DNA of 53,388 bases from Candidatus Pacearchaeota archaeon (GCA_018304045.1 JAGVWZ010000012.1:1-53388), one strand, 5' to 3'; shown: positions 23,326 through 33,133, counted from the stretch's first letter. Notes: generated by a model not told the origin, from the letters alone. A program made the numbers and translations.

Positions 23326-26190
23326 TTACAACTGCAAGCTCAATACCTTTGAAATTCCTTCTTGCATTGATACTCCATAGAGAACATTGGAAGACTCAGA
23401 TATTATTGAATCATTATGTGTGATTATCAGGAATTGGCCTTGTTTCATGTGTTTTTTTAGGAGATAGGCTAATTTTTCAGAGTTTCTTCTGTCTAAGGCA
23501 GCATCTATTTCATCAAAAATGTAAAATGCATAGGGCTTATAGGTTTGTATTGCAAATATTAAGGAGAGGGCTACTAGAGTTTGTTCTCCACCTGATAAAC
23601 TTGTTACATCAAAATACTTCCCCCCACCAACTTTAACTATAATATCTAAACCTCCATTGAAAATGTCTTTTTTATCTTCTGGCTCTAGAAGAACAATGCC
23701 TTTTGTGCTTAATTGTGAAAAATTGTTTGAAAATAATTCATTAATTTTTTCCAGAGTCTCTATGAATGCTTTTTTCTTTTTCTTGTCTATTTGCTCTATT
23801 ATCTTTAGAATCTCTTCTTTTTCTTTTTCCAATTGGTCTACTTTTTCTTTTATTTTATCATATTCTTCTTTTATTTGATCATAGACCTCTAATGCCCTTA
23901 GATTTACATTTCCTATTTTTGCTAAAATAATATCTGTTTCATGGAGTTTTTCATGGAGTTTTTCTACAGATATGGAAATAAATTCAACTGGTTCAAATTC
24001 TTTTAATTCTTGAGCTAATGTTTCAATTCTAGCATTGATTTGTGCTTTACCTATCATAAAATTATTTATTTCATTTTCAATGAGTCTTTTTTCATTCTGA
24101 TTTATTAACATTTCAGATTCCAATATTCTTGCCTTATCTTGAATATTATTTTTTTCTTCAAACATTTTTTGATATTTTTGTTTTAAAATTTCTGATTGCT
24201 CTTCTTTTTTATTAGCAATTTTTTGTTTTTGTTCCAACTGCACATTTATCTCTTTTGATAACTCTAAGATTTCTTCTTTATCCCTTATATTCTGTTTAAT
24301 AGCAAGTTTGATTCTTTCAAGTTCCCTTTGCTTCACAGTTATTTCATTCCCTAAATTTCTTTCCTCTGTTCTTTGAAGTTCATTTACTTCTAATTTAAGA
24401 TTATCATATTGCTCTTCACTCATTTTAATCAAAGAAAATTTATGTTCAATGTCTTTTTTCTTTTTATCAAGATTTTCCAATTCTGTCTCAAAATGCTTTT
24501 CTTCTTCTATGTTTCTTTTTAATTGCTGTTTTTTATCAGTTATTGTCTGTATTTTAACTAGATCTATGTTTCTTTGGTTTATTTCCAATGAATTCTTTGC
24601 AATCTTTTCTTTTATATCTTTTATGTTTGCTTTTATTTTAGTAATTTCTATTTCTGAATTTTTTATTAAATTTTTTGCGTCTTCAATATCTGAATCAGAT
24701 TTAGAAATTACTTCATGAATGTGATGTTCTGTCATTTTTGTTTTACATAAAGGACATATGTCTAATTTTGAAACCTGTAATTTTATTTTATCAGCTTCAT
24801 TTATTCTTTGATTTTGTATTGCTGATATTTTTTGTTTTTCCAATAGCTCATCTTCTAATTTATTTACTTTTTCTTTACTTGATTCTATTTCTTGTTTTAA
24901 TCTCACTATCAATTCTTTATGTTCTTCTGATGAATTATTTATCTTGATTTCTTTTTCAATATCTTGTATTTGATTCAAAATGAAGTTAGATTCATTTTTT
25001 ATTCTTTGAAATTGTCTTTTTTTGTCTTCTATCTGATTGTTTATTGAGGAGAGATTTGATTTTAATAAGAAGTATTGCCTTTTTGCTTCCTCTAATTCAT
25101 CTAGTCTTGATTTCTTTTCTTGTAAATCTTTTCTTGTGTCCTTTGAACGCTCCTTTGACATTGAATCTATTTCTGTTTCATAAAGAATTATTGAGTCTTC
25201 TAAACTTCGCTTTCTTCTTTCTAACTCTAATAATTGATTCTCAAAATTTTCCTTTCTTGCTATCATTCCTGCTATTTCTTGCTTTAATGTAGAAAGTTCT
25301 ATTATCAAAGTATCTTGCTCTAATCCTGAAGATTTTTGTATTATTTGAGTTATGTTTAATATTTTTTCATTGAGAATTTCTATTTCTTGTTTTAATTTTG
25401 TTATGTGTAAATCTTTTTTCTCAATATCTTTTTGTTTTATAGAAACACTTCTTAATACTTCATTTAATTCTTTTTCTTTTTCTTGAATGTTCTTATTTAT
25501 TATAGAAGCCTTACATCTTTTCTTGATTTCTTCTAATTTTTTGAATTTTAAGGCTTGTTCTCTTTCTTCTTCTAAATTTCTTAGATAATTTGTTCTTTCT
25601 CTCAATATCGCGTTTATTTGCTTTAATCTTTCATCTGTTTTTTCAAGTTCTTTTAGGGATTTTTCCTTTCTCATTTCATAGACTGAAATTCCCGCTACTT
25701 CTTCTAAAATTTTTCTTCTTTCGTCAGCAGGCAGTTTTACAAATTTTTCAATTTCTCCTTGAAGTACAATATTAAAACCATGGGGATCAATGCCTGCTTG
25801 GTTTAAAAGTTCTAGGCACTCTTGTCTTGTTTTTGTTTCATGATTTATTCTGTAAATGCTTTGTCCATTTTTTCTTACAATTCTTCTTATTATTATTTCA
25901 TTTGAATCTAATGCAAATTCTTTTTCTGAATTATCAAAAACAATTTCAACATAGGCTTCATTTGATGCTTTATATTCCTTATTTCCTGAAAATATTAAAT
26001 GAGAGGCTTTTGCAGCTCTTATGGATTTAATTGAAAGTCTTCCTAGAACAAAACATAGGGCATCTGTAACATTCGATTTTCCGCTTCCATTTGGACCAAC
26101 AACAACTGACATATGCCTATCTAAATTTATCTCAGTCTCTCTTGCAAAAGACTTAAATCCCTTCATTACAATTTTCTTAATATATGTCAT
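23326..26190 (-). CDS. smc: SMC-family ATPase with Rad50-type zinc hook
   Basis: A 954-aa protein. The N-terminal head is SMC-like (IKKIVMKGFKSFARETEI; Walker A GPNGSGKS at 32-39). Long coiled coils flank a central CPLC (Cys479, Cys482) where a roughly 150-residue hinge would be expected; CPLC is the Rad50 zinc-hook form (CxxC). The C-terminal head has signature SLSGGEQ (865-870) and Walker B FYIFDEIDAALD. It is about 200 residues shorter than canonical archaeal SMC. No scpA/scpB or mre11 is next to it. It likely acts in chromosome organisation. Archaeal SMC-related proteins with hooks are known; which group this falls in needs a tree. Confidence 0.88.
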   Translation of the reverse strand: MTYIKKIVMKGFKSFARETEINLDRHMSVVVGPNGSGKSNVTDALCFVLGRLSIKSIRAAKASHLIFSGNKEYKASNEAYVEIVFDNSEKEFALDSNEIIIRRIVRKNGQSIYRINHETKTRQECLELLNQAGIDPHGFNIVLQGEIEKFVKLPADERRKILEEVAGISVYEMRKEKSLKELEKTDERLKQINAILRERTNYLRNLEEEREQALKFKKLEEIKKRCKASIINKNIQEKEKELNEVLRSVSIKQKDIEKKDLHITKLKQEIEILNEKILNITQIIQKSSGLEQDTLIIELSTLKQEIAGMIARKENFENQLLELERRKRSLEDSIILYETEIDSMSKERSKDTRKDLQEKKSRLDELEEAKRQYFLLKSNLSSINNQIEDKKRQFQRIKNESNFILNQIQDIEKEIKINNSSEEHKELIVRLKQEIESSKEKVNKLEDELLEKQKISAIQNQRINEADKIKLQVSKLDICPLCKTKMTEHHIHEVISKSDSDIEDAKNLIKNSEIEITKIKANIKDIKEKIAKNSLEINQRNIDLVKIQTITDKKQQLKRNIEEEKHFETELENLDKKKKDIEHKFSLIKMSEEQYDNLKLEVNELQRTEERNLGNEITVKQRELERIKLAIKQNIRDKEEILELSKEINVQLEQKQKIANKKEEQSEILKQKYQKMFEEKNNIQDKARILESEMLINQNEKRLIENEINNFMIGKAQINARIETLAQELKEFEPVEFISISVEKLHEKLHETDIILAKIGNVNLRALEVYDQIKEEYDKIKEKVDQLEKEKEEILKIIEQIDKKKKKAFIETLEKINELFSNNFSQLSTKGIVLLEPEDKKDIFNGGLDIIVKVGGGKYFDVTSLSGGEQTLVALSLIFAIQTYKPYAFYIFDEIDAALDRRNSEKLAYLLKKHMKQGQFLIITHNDSIISESSNVLYGVSMQEGISKVLSLQL

Positions 26191-26302
26191 CTAAATATCT
26201 CCTTTTTTATTAGAATAATGAAAGAACACATATTTTTAAGCATTCTTATAATGCTTAAACTCATTAAAAATTAAATTTTTAAGATTTTATGTTATTTGAA
26301 GT

Positions 26303-26953
26303 CTAAAATAACTTCTTTTGCTTTTCATCATTAGCTTTTTCAATATTTTTGAATGTTGACCAAGATTTTCTGAATATTTCTGGATGTTTTTGCCAATTCT
26401 CTTTTATGAATTTTTGAGTTTTTGGATTTGCAGGATAGCCAGGGCCTGTATCTCCATATTGCTTTTGTATTCTTGTTATTTCTTCTTCTCTTCTTACTTT
26501 AGCTATGATTGATGCTGCACTACATACTGGATAATTAACATCTGCTTTATGTTCTACAACATATTTTATGTCTTTCTTTTTTATTAATTTTTTTATGTAA
26601 TCTTCATATTTTTTTGGAACTGGATGTGGACAATCAATTATAACTTTGTCTGGATTAAAATGATTTATTATTTCTGCTTGTTTATGAGCTTCTAACCAAT
26701 TAAGATTCATTTCTGTATTTTTTTCATCCAATGCTTCATCAATTTCTCTAGGAGATACTTCTATTATTTTAAATTCAGAATTTGCCTGAATTATATTATT
26801 TAATTCAATTCTTTTTTTATGAACCAATAATTTAGAATCTTTTACAGCACCTAATCCTGCTTCAGTTCCTTCTTCAATCATTACTCCTGCAATTATCATA
26901 GGTCCAATGCATGGACCTCTACCGGCTTCATCAATTCCTAGGACTTTTACCAT
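26303..26953 (-). CDS. rnhB: ribonuclease HII
   Basis: A 216-aa enzyme that removes ribonucleotides and RNA primers from RNA-DNA hybrids. GIDEAGRGP (residues 6-14) supplies the first acidic pair, DSKLL the next conserved loop, and IIDCPHP the third Asp. SAASIIAKVRREEEI carries the conserved basic helix, and GPGYPANP is typical of RNase HII. It lies 112 bp downstream of the smc start on the same strand, likely a separate unit. Confidence 0.93.
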   Translation of the reverse strand: MVKVLGIDEAGRGPCIGPMIIAGVMIEEGTEAGLGAVKDSKLLVHKKRIELNNIIQANSEFKIIEVSPREIDEALDEKNTEMNLNWLEAHKQAEIINHFNPDKVIIDCPHPVPKKYEDYIKKLIKKKDIKYVVEHKADVNYPVCSAASIIAKVRREEEITRIQKQYGDTGPGYPANPKTQKFIKENWQKHPEIFRKSWSTFKNIEKANDEKQKKLF

Positions 26954-27003
26954 GATTGTTAAAATATAATAGTATTTATAAAATTATATAATTACTAGAA
27001 AAC

Positions 27004-27690
27004 ATGAGAAGGCATAATCTTCATACACATACGACCTATTCAGATGGAAGAAACACTCCTGAAGAATTAGTTCAAAAAGCAATTCTTGAAAGATTAGATA
27101 TTATTGGAATAAGTGATCATGGATTTTATAATCAAACGAGACATTTAGATGAAAAAACACTTCCAGATTATATTTATTTTTTAAGAAAATTAAAAGATAG
27201 GACTCCTAGAATTAAAGTAATGATTGGCCTGGAGATTAATACTGCTAGACCTACTGGAATTGATCCTGAAAGACTCCCATTTGAAATTGTTAATCAGATG
27301 GATTATGTTTTATTTGAACATATAAAATTTGATGATACACTCAAAGCAGTCTATAGAAATATTGAATCAGTTGTAAATGCTAAAAAGCATTTAAGAATTC
27401 CAGTGGGGCTTGCACATACAGATATACAGGGGGAATTTTTTGGGAATGAGGAAGATGCTGTTAGAATCCTTGGAGGAAATGAGATTTTTATGGATATGCC
27501 CTTAAATCTCAAAGGAGATTATGTTAGGTTCGGATATACTCAAAAAATTTTAGAGTACTTAAGAAAATATAAAGTTAAATTTGCAATTGGAACAGATGTT
27601 CATTCAAGAAAAGATTCTGTTGGGAATATTGATGCTGCAATGAAATACTTAACTGAAAATGGGCTTGAAGTTCTTGAAATGGTTTCTTGA
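27004..27690 (+). CDS. PHP-domain metal-dependent phosphoesterase
   Basis: A 228-aa protein beginning MRRHNLHTHTTYSDG: HTH (H7, H9) and D14 are the first PHP motif, ISDHGF the second, LAHTDIQGEFF the third and IGTDVHSRKD the fourth. These metal ligands mark a trinuclear PHP phosphoesterase. Likely substrates are histidinol phosphate or nucleotides/RNA ends; context gives no hint. Divergent from rnhB with a short shared promoter region. Confidence 0.85.
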   Translation: MRRHNLHTHTTYSDGRNTPEELVQKAILERLDIIGISDHGFYNQTRHLDEKTLPDYIYFLRKLKDRTPRIKVMIGLEINTARPTGIDPERLPFEIVNQMDYVLFEHIKFDDTLKAVYRNIESVVNAKKHLRIPVGLAHTDIQGEFFGNEEDAVRILGGNEIFMDMPLNLKGDYVRFGYTQKILEYLRKYKVKFAIGTDVHSRKDSVGNIDAAMKYLTENGLEVLEMVS

Positions 27691-27731
27691 TTATTATTTA
27701 GTTATTTAAAATAATTTTTTGTATGTTTTTT

Positions 27732-27760
27732 AAATCCTGCCTTATAAAAAGTAGCGGGGG
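27732..27760. repeat. direct repeat of the tRNA-Met 3' end and flank, copy 1
   Basis: A 29-bp sequence identical to 27823-27851, starting AAATCCTGCCTTATAAAAAG and ending in the tRNA acceptor GTAGCGGGGG. Copy 2 belongs to the intact tRNA gene; copy 1 is 91 bp away and is followed by unrelated sequence (TAGGTGCTC). It resembles an integrase attachment duplication, or a short tandem duplication. Confidence 0.75.
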
Positions 27761-27842
27761 TAGGTGCTCAAAAATTAATAATTTTTGGCAACCATTCGCA
27801 CTTACATGCTCAGGTATTTGAAAAATCCTGCCTTATAAAAAG

Positions 27843-27918
27843 TAGCGGGGGCAGGATTTGAACCGTGCGACTTCCGGGTTATGGGCCCGGCGAGAACTCC
27901 AGGCTTCTCTACCCCGCT
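27843..27918 (-). tRNA. initiator tRNA-Met (CAU)
   Basis: A complete cloverleaf of 76 nt on the minus strand. The acceptor 5' strand AGCGGGG pairs with CCCCGCT, discriminator A. Anticodon arm CCGGGCCCATAACCCGG has the three G-C pairs that mark initiator tRNA. T-arm is GTTCAAAT. CCA is not encoded. No intron. A repeat of its 3' end lies at 27732-27760. Confidence 0.95.
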
Positions 27919-27975
27919 ATATAAAAATCAACGATAATAGACTTTTAAAGGTTGCTGTTTTTCTAAAGAATTATT

Positions 27976-28812
27976 TTATGCATAGGGCATTTCTTCTAAT
28001 ATTGGATTAGATGTTGTTTTATCCAACTGAAGAGTAGTTTGTGTCCTTTCTAATTGTTGGATTTGTTGTTGTTGTTTTCTTTCTTCTAATCTATGAGGAT
28101 TGTTCCAAGATGCAGGTGTTAAACCATATATTCCTGCTGTTAAGGCAAGTGAAGCTGCAACAGCTGTAGCATAGGTTGCTATTTTTCCTCGTTTGCTCAT
28201 GTTCTTTACTTTTTCTGGATAAGTTTTTCTAACACACTCTCTATAACCAAATATATCAAGTCCACAATCAACAGAATAACCAATTAATGGCCCTCTTAGG
28301 ACTTGAGAAACACTGCTTATTCCTAATGCTATTCCAACTGCCCAGGAATTCCATTCTCCGGTTTTATAATAACCCCAGGTATACCCTCCTAATAAAACAC
28401 TTGAAGAATATAATGCTGTAAAAACAAAATCATGTGCTCCTTGAATCCATTCACTTGATCTTTGGGTTATTCCTAGTTTTCTTTCAGAAGCTTGCCTGCA
28501 TATTTGATAAAGAGGACCTGCAAAAAGATAGGTTAATGCAGCAACACCAACTTTACCTTGTATTGAAGCTTGATCAGTCATAGCCATTAAATCAATTGGA
28601 TTGCAATGATACCTATCCATTACTCTTCCTACTCCTTCCATAATAAAAGTATCATTAATAGCTTGAACAGGAGTTGCAACAATCAAAAGAGAAGTACTAT
28701 TAAGACAATCTCTTGGAGCTCGCTTTATCAATCTTTTACCAAGATCTACAACTGTATTAAGAGCTCTTTTTCCAAAATTTTCTTTTTTATCTACTATTGA
28801 TTCTAATCCCAT
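27976..28812 (-). CDS. polytopic membrane protein, about 278 aa
   Basis: Start taken at the second Met (MGLESIVDKKENF). Several hydrophobic segments (SLLIVATPVQAI; VGVAALTYLFAGPLYQI; FTALYSSSVLLGGYTWGYY; AVGIALGISSVSQVL; YATAVAASLALTAGIYGL) suggest four to six membrane passes. The C-terminal tail is Gln-rich (KQQQQIQQLER) and polar. Family unknown. A GL.IFGYREC loop contains two Cys. Confidence 0.55.
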   Translation of the reverse strand: MGLESIVDKKENFGKRALNTVVDLGKRLIKRAPRDCLNSTSLLIVATPVQAINDTFIMEGVGRVMDRYHCNPIDLMAMTDQASIQGKVGVAALTYLFAGPLYQICRQASERKLGITQRSSEWIQGAHDFVFTALYSSSVLLGGYTWGYYKTGEWNSWAVGIALGISSVSQVLRGPLIGYSVDCGLDIFGYRECVRKTYPEKVKNMSKRGKIATYATAVAASLALTAGIYGLTPASWNNPHRLEERKQQQQIQQLERTQTTLQLDKTTSNPILEEMPYA

Positions 28813-28994
28813 TAATTTTATCAATCTCTAACTGGTTTATTAATAATTATCCTGTTTAATATATATTTCAGAAAAGGATATTATTTTAGATTATATTATT
28901 TTATATTTTTATTATTTGAAAATCTAAATTTTACTACTTCCTTTAAATGCTATTAGAACTAAATCTTTAAAAGTAAGTTTTTATTAGTGTTTTT

Positions 28995-30218
28995 ATGAAA
29001 ATTGAAAACATACCTCCAATAATTATTGGACAAGGAGATAATGAGTTAAGAGTATATGGCTTTCAAGGTGGAATGGGTGTTAAAATTTCTGGTAAAAGAT
29101 TAGCTGCTGCTTGTATGAAAGCTGATTTTCTTGGAGTTATTGCAAGTGTTGGACTTGGTGTTGCTGATGGTAGATTTCAAAGAGAAATAAAGGAAAATGA
29201 GGGAAGACTTATTGATGCTTCTTCTGATGAAAGAAAAAGAATTATTGAAGATATGTATGTAAGATGTAATGTAGCTTCTTTAGTAGATGAAATTCAAGGA
29301 GCAAGAGATTTATCTAAAGATGAACATGGAAAATCATACGGAGCTCTTGGAGTCAATGTCATGTGTGCTCTTAGAGAAAAAGAAATTTTATTTAGAACTG
29401 CTTTAGAACGAGGTGTTGAAGCAATTGTTTCTGGCGCAGGAATTCCTAAGAATCTTCCTGAATTAAAATTAGAATATGGAATAACAGATACAAAATTAAT
29501 TCCTATTGTTGCATCTGCTGGTTATGCTAGTTTAATATGCAGACTTTGGGAAAAGAAATATAATTATTATCCAGATGCAATTGTTGTTGAGGGCCCGCAA
29601 GCAGGAGGGCATTTAGGATATACTAAAGAAGAACTTAGTAATCCTGAATTTGTAAGAAATGGTCTTGAGAGAATTGTTAGAGAAGTTATTGAAACATTAA
29701 AACTATTTGAACAGAGAGCAGGAAGAAAAATTCCTGTTGTTTGTGGTGGAGGAATATTTTATGGTGGAGATATAAGGCAAGCTGTTGAAGAATGGAAAGC
29801 TGCAGGTGCTCAAATGGCAACAAGATTTGTTTGCACTGATGAGTGTGATGCTGATTCTAGATTTAAAAAAGCTTATATTAATTGCAAATGTCCTGAAGAA
29901 ATTGCTCTTATAGATAGCCCTGTTGGAATGCCTGGTAGAGCAATTACTAATCAATTTTTAAGGGAAGTTCAAGAAGGTAAAAAACATCCTCTTGGATGCA
30001 TATATAGATGTCTTGATCCTTGTAATAAACCTGAAGATATTGACAATCCTCCCTCATATTGTATTGCAAGAGCATTAATTGAGGCACAAAGAGGAAATCT
30101 GCAAAATGGTTTTGCATTCGCAGGTTCTAAGGCATATTTATGTGATGAAATTATTCCTGTGGAAGAATTAGTTAAGTATTTAGATATAGAGTATGCTCAA
30201 AACAAAAGAAGTTCTTAA
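28995..30218 (+). CDS. nitronate monooxygenase / FabK-like FMN oxidoreductase
   Basis: A 407-aa TIM-barrel flavoprotein: FQGGMGVKISGKRLAAAC at the N terminus, GVNVMCALREKE, VEAIVSGAGIPKNLP, EGPQAGGHLGYTKEEL (the catalytic His region of NMO) and VVCGGGIFYGGDI (phosphate binding). The C terminus has extra Cys (CIYRCLDPCNKP). Relatives oxidise nitronates or act as FabK enoyl-ACP reductases. The FabF-like ketosynthase 570 bp downstream makes a role in acyl-chain synthesis worth considering. Confidence 0.8.
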   Translation: MKIENIPPIIIGQGDNELRVYGFQGGMGVKISGKRLAAACMKADFLGVIASVGLGVADGRFQREIKENEGRLIDASSDERKRIIEDMYVRCNVASLVDEIQGARDLSKDEHGKSYGALGVNVMCALREKEILFRTALERGVEAIVSGAGIPKNLPELKLEYGITDTKLIPIVASAGYASLICRLWEKKYNYYPDAIVVEGPQAGGHLGYTKEELSNPEFVRNGLERIVREVIETLKLFEQRAGRKIPVVCGGGIFYGGDIRQAVEEWKAAGAQMATRFVCTDECDADSRFKKAYINCKCPEEIALIDSPVGMPGRAITNQFLREVQEGKKHPLGCIYRCLDPCNKPEDIDNPPSYCIARALIEAQRGNLQNGFAFAGSKAYLCDEIIPVEELVKYLDIEYAQNKRSS

Positions 30219-30319
30219 ATAATTTTTTATATAATTTAATATATGAATTGAAAATTCATAAACCTTATAAGAATAAAAGACATTGTAAAATTGACTAAAT
30301 TAATGTAAGGAGGTTAAAA

Positions 30320-30727
30320 ATGAAAAAATATATTTTACCTGGTTTAATTATGCTTACGGTTCTAGTTTTAACATTAAGTGTTAGTGCTACTGTAACAACT
30401 GTTTATCAACAAACTTATACAAATCCTAATACTGGCAATAGTGCTACTGTTACTAAATATCAGCAATCTGGAAGTTATATGAATGGCTATGGTTATAATG
30501 TTCAAACATCTACTGGTGGATATTATAATGTTTGGGGTTTAGTTGATTCTTATGGCAATAAATATGTTGCTGGATCTGGTGTCAATGCCTATGGTGGAGC
30601 TGCTGCTGGAGGAGCTGTAAAAACTACTACTGGATATGTTGTTGGAGGCGGAGCTGTGAGAAGTCCTAGTGGATATGGTGCTATTGGTGGAGGAATTGTA
30701 AAATCCCCCTACTACTATCACTATTAA
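30320..30727 (+). CDS. secreted Gly/Tyr-rich protein, 135 aa
   Basis: Signal peptide MKKYILPGLIMLTVLVLTLS with SAT cleavage. The mature protein has short repeats of the YGxxNVxxxTGGY and GGGAVRSPSGYGA kind, with no Cys. A Shine-Dalgarno AGGAGG lies 7 bp upstream, so it is not leaderless. Likely an abundant surface protein. Located between two acyl-metabolism genes but probably transcribed alone. Confidence 0.65.
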   Translation: MKKYILPGLIMLTVLVLTLSVSATVTTVYQQTYTNPNTGNSATVTKYQQSGSYMNGYGYNVQTSTGGYYNVWGLVDSYGNKYVAGSGVNAYGGAAAGGAVKTTTGYVVGGGAVRSPSGYGAIGGGIVKSPYYYHY

Positions 30728-30786
30728 TACAAAAGATTGTTTTTATTTTTATATAAATTTATAAACTCTTTATTTTTTTTGTTTTT

Positions 30787-32103
30787 ATGAGAAGAGTAGT
30801 TATTACAGGAAGAGGTGTTATTTTACCTAATGCAGATAATGTTCATTCTATGATGAAGAATTTGTACAATGAAAGAAGTTCTATTGAAAATTGTTCTACA
30901 AGATTTGAATGGTTAAAAGATTATAGAAGTCAATTAGGTTCTTTGTTCAATGGATTTGTTTTTGATTATGAAAAATTTGGTCTTGATATTAAAGAATCAA
31001 GAAGATATGGTGCTTCTGCTATTTATGCTGTTGAAGCTGCTTATCAGGCAATAAATGAATCTGGATTTTTAACTCAAAATGATGCTAATTTAATGAGGGA
31101 TAGAACAGGTGTTATTGTTGGACATGGTTTGTGTGGAATTATTGAAATTGAAGCTCAGAAAGAAAGACAAATACAAAAAGGCATTTCAAGAGTTAGTGCT
31201 GATATTTCTTTTAAATGTCTTCCTGATTCTTCACCTGGATATATATCTTTAATTTGGGAACTTCATGGGGAATGTTATTCTCTTGCAACTGCATGTGCAT
31301 CAGGTGCAACTGCAATTAGAAGGGGAGCTAGTGCAATAAGACATAATGAAGCTGATGTAATGGTTGTTGGTGGTACTACTGAATGTGCTGCTTCATTGAT
31401 ATTTGCTAGTTTTGGGCAATTAGGTGCTTTATCAAAAAGAAATAATGATGCAATTCATGCATCAAGACCATTTGATAGAGATAGGGATGGATTTATTTTA
31501 GGTGAAGGTGCTGGAATAGTTGTTTTAGAAGAATTAGAACATGCAAAAGGAAGAGGTGCAACAATATATGGAGAATTAGTTGGTTATGGTTTTAATTCAG
31601 ATGCTTATAAATTAACTGCTCCAAGACCTGATGCATTATATATTGTTAAATCAATGAGGGACGCAATTAGAATGGCTGGAATTAGCCCTGAACAAGTTAA
31701 TTATATCAATGCTCATGGAACTTCAACTCCAAATAATGATGGAATTGAAACATTTGGAATAAAAAAAGTTTTTGGTGAACATGCTTATAGGATTCCGGTT
31801 AGTTCAACAAAATCTATGATAGGGCATACATTAAGTGCAGCAGGAGCAATTGAATTTATTGTTGCACTTGAAACAATAAGAAATAAAAGAATACATGCTA
31901 CTTTAAATTGTGATAATCCAGATACTGATGCAAATTATCATAGTGATTGGAGTGAAGAAGATAGACAATGTTTTCAACCATGTGATTTAGATTACGTCAC
32001 TGAAGGTGCAAAGGATAGACATGTTGAAGTTGCTATGTCAAATTCATTTGGATTTTTTGGACATAATGAATCTTTGATAGTTAGAAGATATAGGGGAGAT
32101 TAA
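30787..32103 (+). CDS. fabF: beta-ketoacyl-ACP synthase II-like (FabF)
   Basis: A 438-aa thiolase-fold condensing enzyme. Catalytic Cys170 in TACASGATA, His310 in NAHGTSTPNND, Lys342 in SSTKSMIGHTLSAAGA and His347 are all present, so it should be active. KAS II elongates acyl-ACP with malonyl-ACP. Type II fatty-acid synthesis is not a general archaeal trait, and no ACP, FabD or FabG is in this window. A leaderless start with a TATA element about 25 bp upstream fits native use. Confidence 0.9.
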   Translation: MRRVVITGRGVILPNADNVHSMMKNLYNERSSIENCSTRFEWLKDYRSQLGSLFNGFVFDYEKFGLDIKESRRYGASAIYAVEAAYQAINESGFLTQNDANLMRDRTGVIVGHGLCGIIEIEAQKERQIQKGISRVSADISFKCLPDSSPGYISLIWELHGECYSLATACASGATAIRRGASAIRHNEADVMVVGGTTECAASLIFASFGQLGALSKRNNDAIHASRPFDRDRDGFILGEGAGIVVLEELEHAKGRGATIYGELVGYGFNSDAYKLTAPRPDALYIVKSMRDAIRMAGISPEQVNYINAHGTSTPNNDGIETFGIKKVFGEHAYRIPVSSTKSMIGHTLSAAGAIEFIVALETIRNKRIHATLNCDNPDTDANYHSDWSEEDRQCFQPCDLDYVTEGAKDRHVEVAMSNSFGFFGHNESLIVRRYRGD

Positions 32104-32296
32104 TAACATTGATTTATAACAGCCCATTTATTACCTGAATAAATTAATTACTATTTTCTAACATAACGAACATTTGGAAATTTTTAATATAAATTTCTCA
32201 AAGATATTATTATTATTAAAAGTACTTATTAGGCTAGAAAGTTTTATTATGCAAATAGTTGGTGAAGTATTATGGTTTATTGTAGTTGAATTTGTT

Positions 32297-33133
32297 TTAT
32301 TTTTCTAATTCTTTTAACTTTTTCCTTACATTTAACAAATCCTCGTGAGTATGGATATGGAGATGTTCTTGACCACTAATATAACCTCCAAGAAGCCTTC
32401 TTTTTGTGAGTTCTGGAAAAATCTCAAATTCTAAACTTCTTCCAGGATAATTAAATATTTCTGGTTCTGCAACAAATAAACCCCCAAAAAATAATGAAGA
32501 GGGCAGATTTTTTTTTACGGGTTTTTCATCAAAGGTTAATATTTTTTTTCCTTCCATTGTTACATGACCAAATAAACAATCATTACTCGGAATAACTGAA
32601 CTGCAAATTAAAATTGTTGTAATCATCTTGCTTTCTAAGTGCTGATTCCATAATTCAAGAACGTTAACCTTATCAATCACTAAATCGCATTGAATAACTA
32701 GGAATGTTGTTTTAATTTTTCCTTTTAATAGTTTCAAAGCACTTGCAGTGCCTCCTTGGTCATCTTCATCAAGATATTCAATTTTCATTCTAGAATCTGA
32801 ATTATCACCAATTATCCTAAATATATTTGTTAATGTTTTATGATCTGCAATTATATACACGGTTCTAAACCCAGAATCCCCTAATTTTTTGATTTGCTTT
32901 TCAATTAAGGTTTGATTATCTATTTTATAGGCATAACGATTTGGAAATTTTGAACCAACAAGACCTTTACTTTTTGATCCTGCCAGGATAACTGCTATTC
33001 TTGATTCTTTTAATGCTTTTTTTATAAAATGTTCTATTGCCTGAGAACGATTCCTAATAAAAATATTATCTACAACTGAATCAATGTCCCTTAGAATTTT
33101 TTCGTTTATTGTTATGGAAATTTTTGTTTTCAT
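32297..33133 (-). CDS. RHH DNA-binding domain fused to a nucleotidyltransferase-like domain
   Basis: Residues about 1-45 (KTKISITINEKILRDIDSVV...RNRSQAIEHFIKKAL) are a ribbon-helix-helix domain. Residues about 46-278 have the GT-A NTP-transferase fold: IAVILAGSKSKGLVG, NQTLIEKQIKKLGDSGF, DQGGTASALKLL and FLVIQCDLVID. The usual GxGTRLxPLT loop is replaced by SKSKGLVGSKFPN, so catalysis is doubtful. I infer a regulator sensing a sugar nucleotide. Divergent from the DegT/SDR sugar genes, its likely targets. Confidence 0.75.
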   Translation of the reverse strand: MKTKISITINEKILRDIDSVVDNIFIRNRSQAIEHFIKKALKESRIAVILAGSKSKGLVGSKFPNRYAYKIDNQTLIEKQIKKLGDSGFRTVYIIADHKTLTNIFRIIGDNSDSRMKIEYLDEDDQGGTASALKLLKGKIKTTFLVIQCDLVIDKVNVLELWNQHLESKMITTILICSSVIPSNDCLFGHVTMEGKKILTFDEKPVKKNLPSSLFFGGLFVAEPEIFNYPGRSLEFEIFPELTKRRLLGGYISGQEHLHIHTHEDLLNVRKKLKELEK

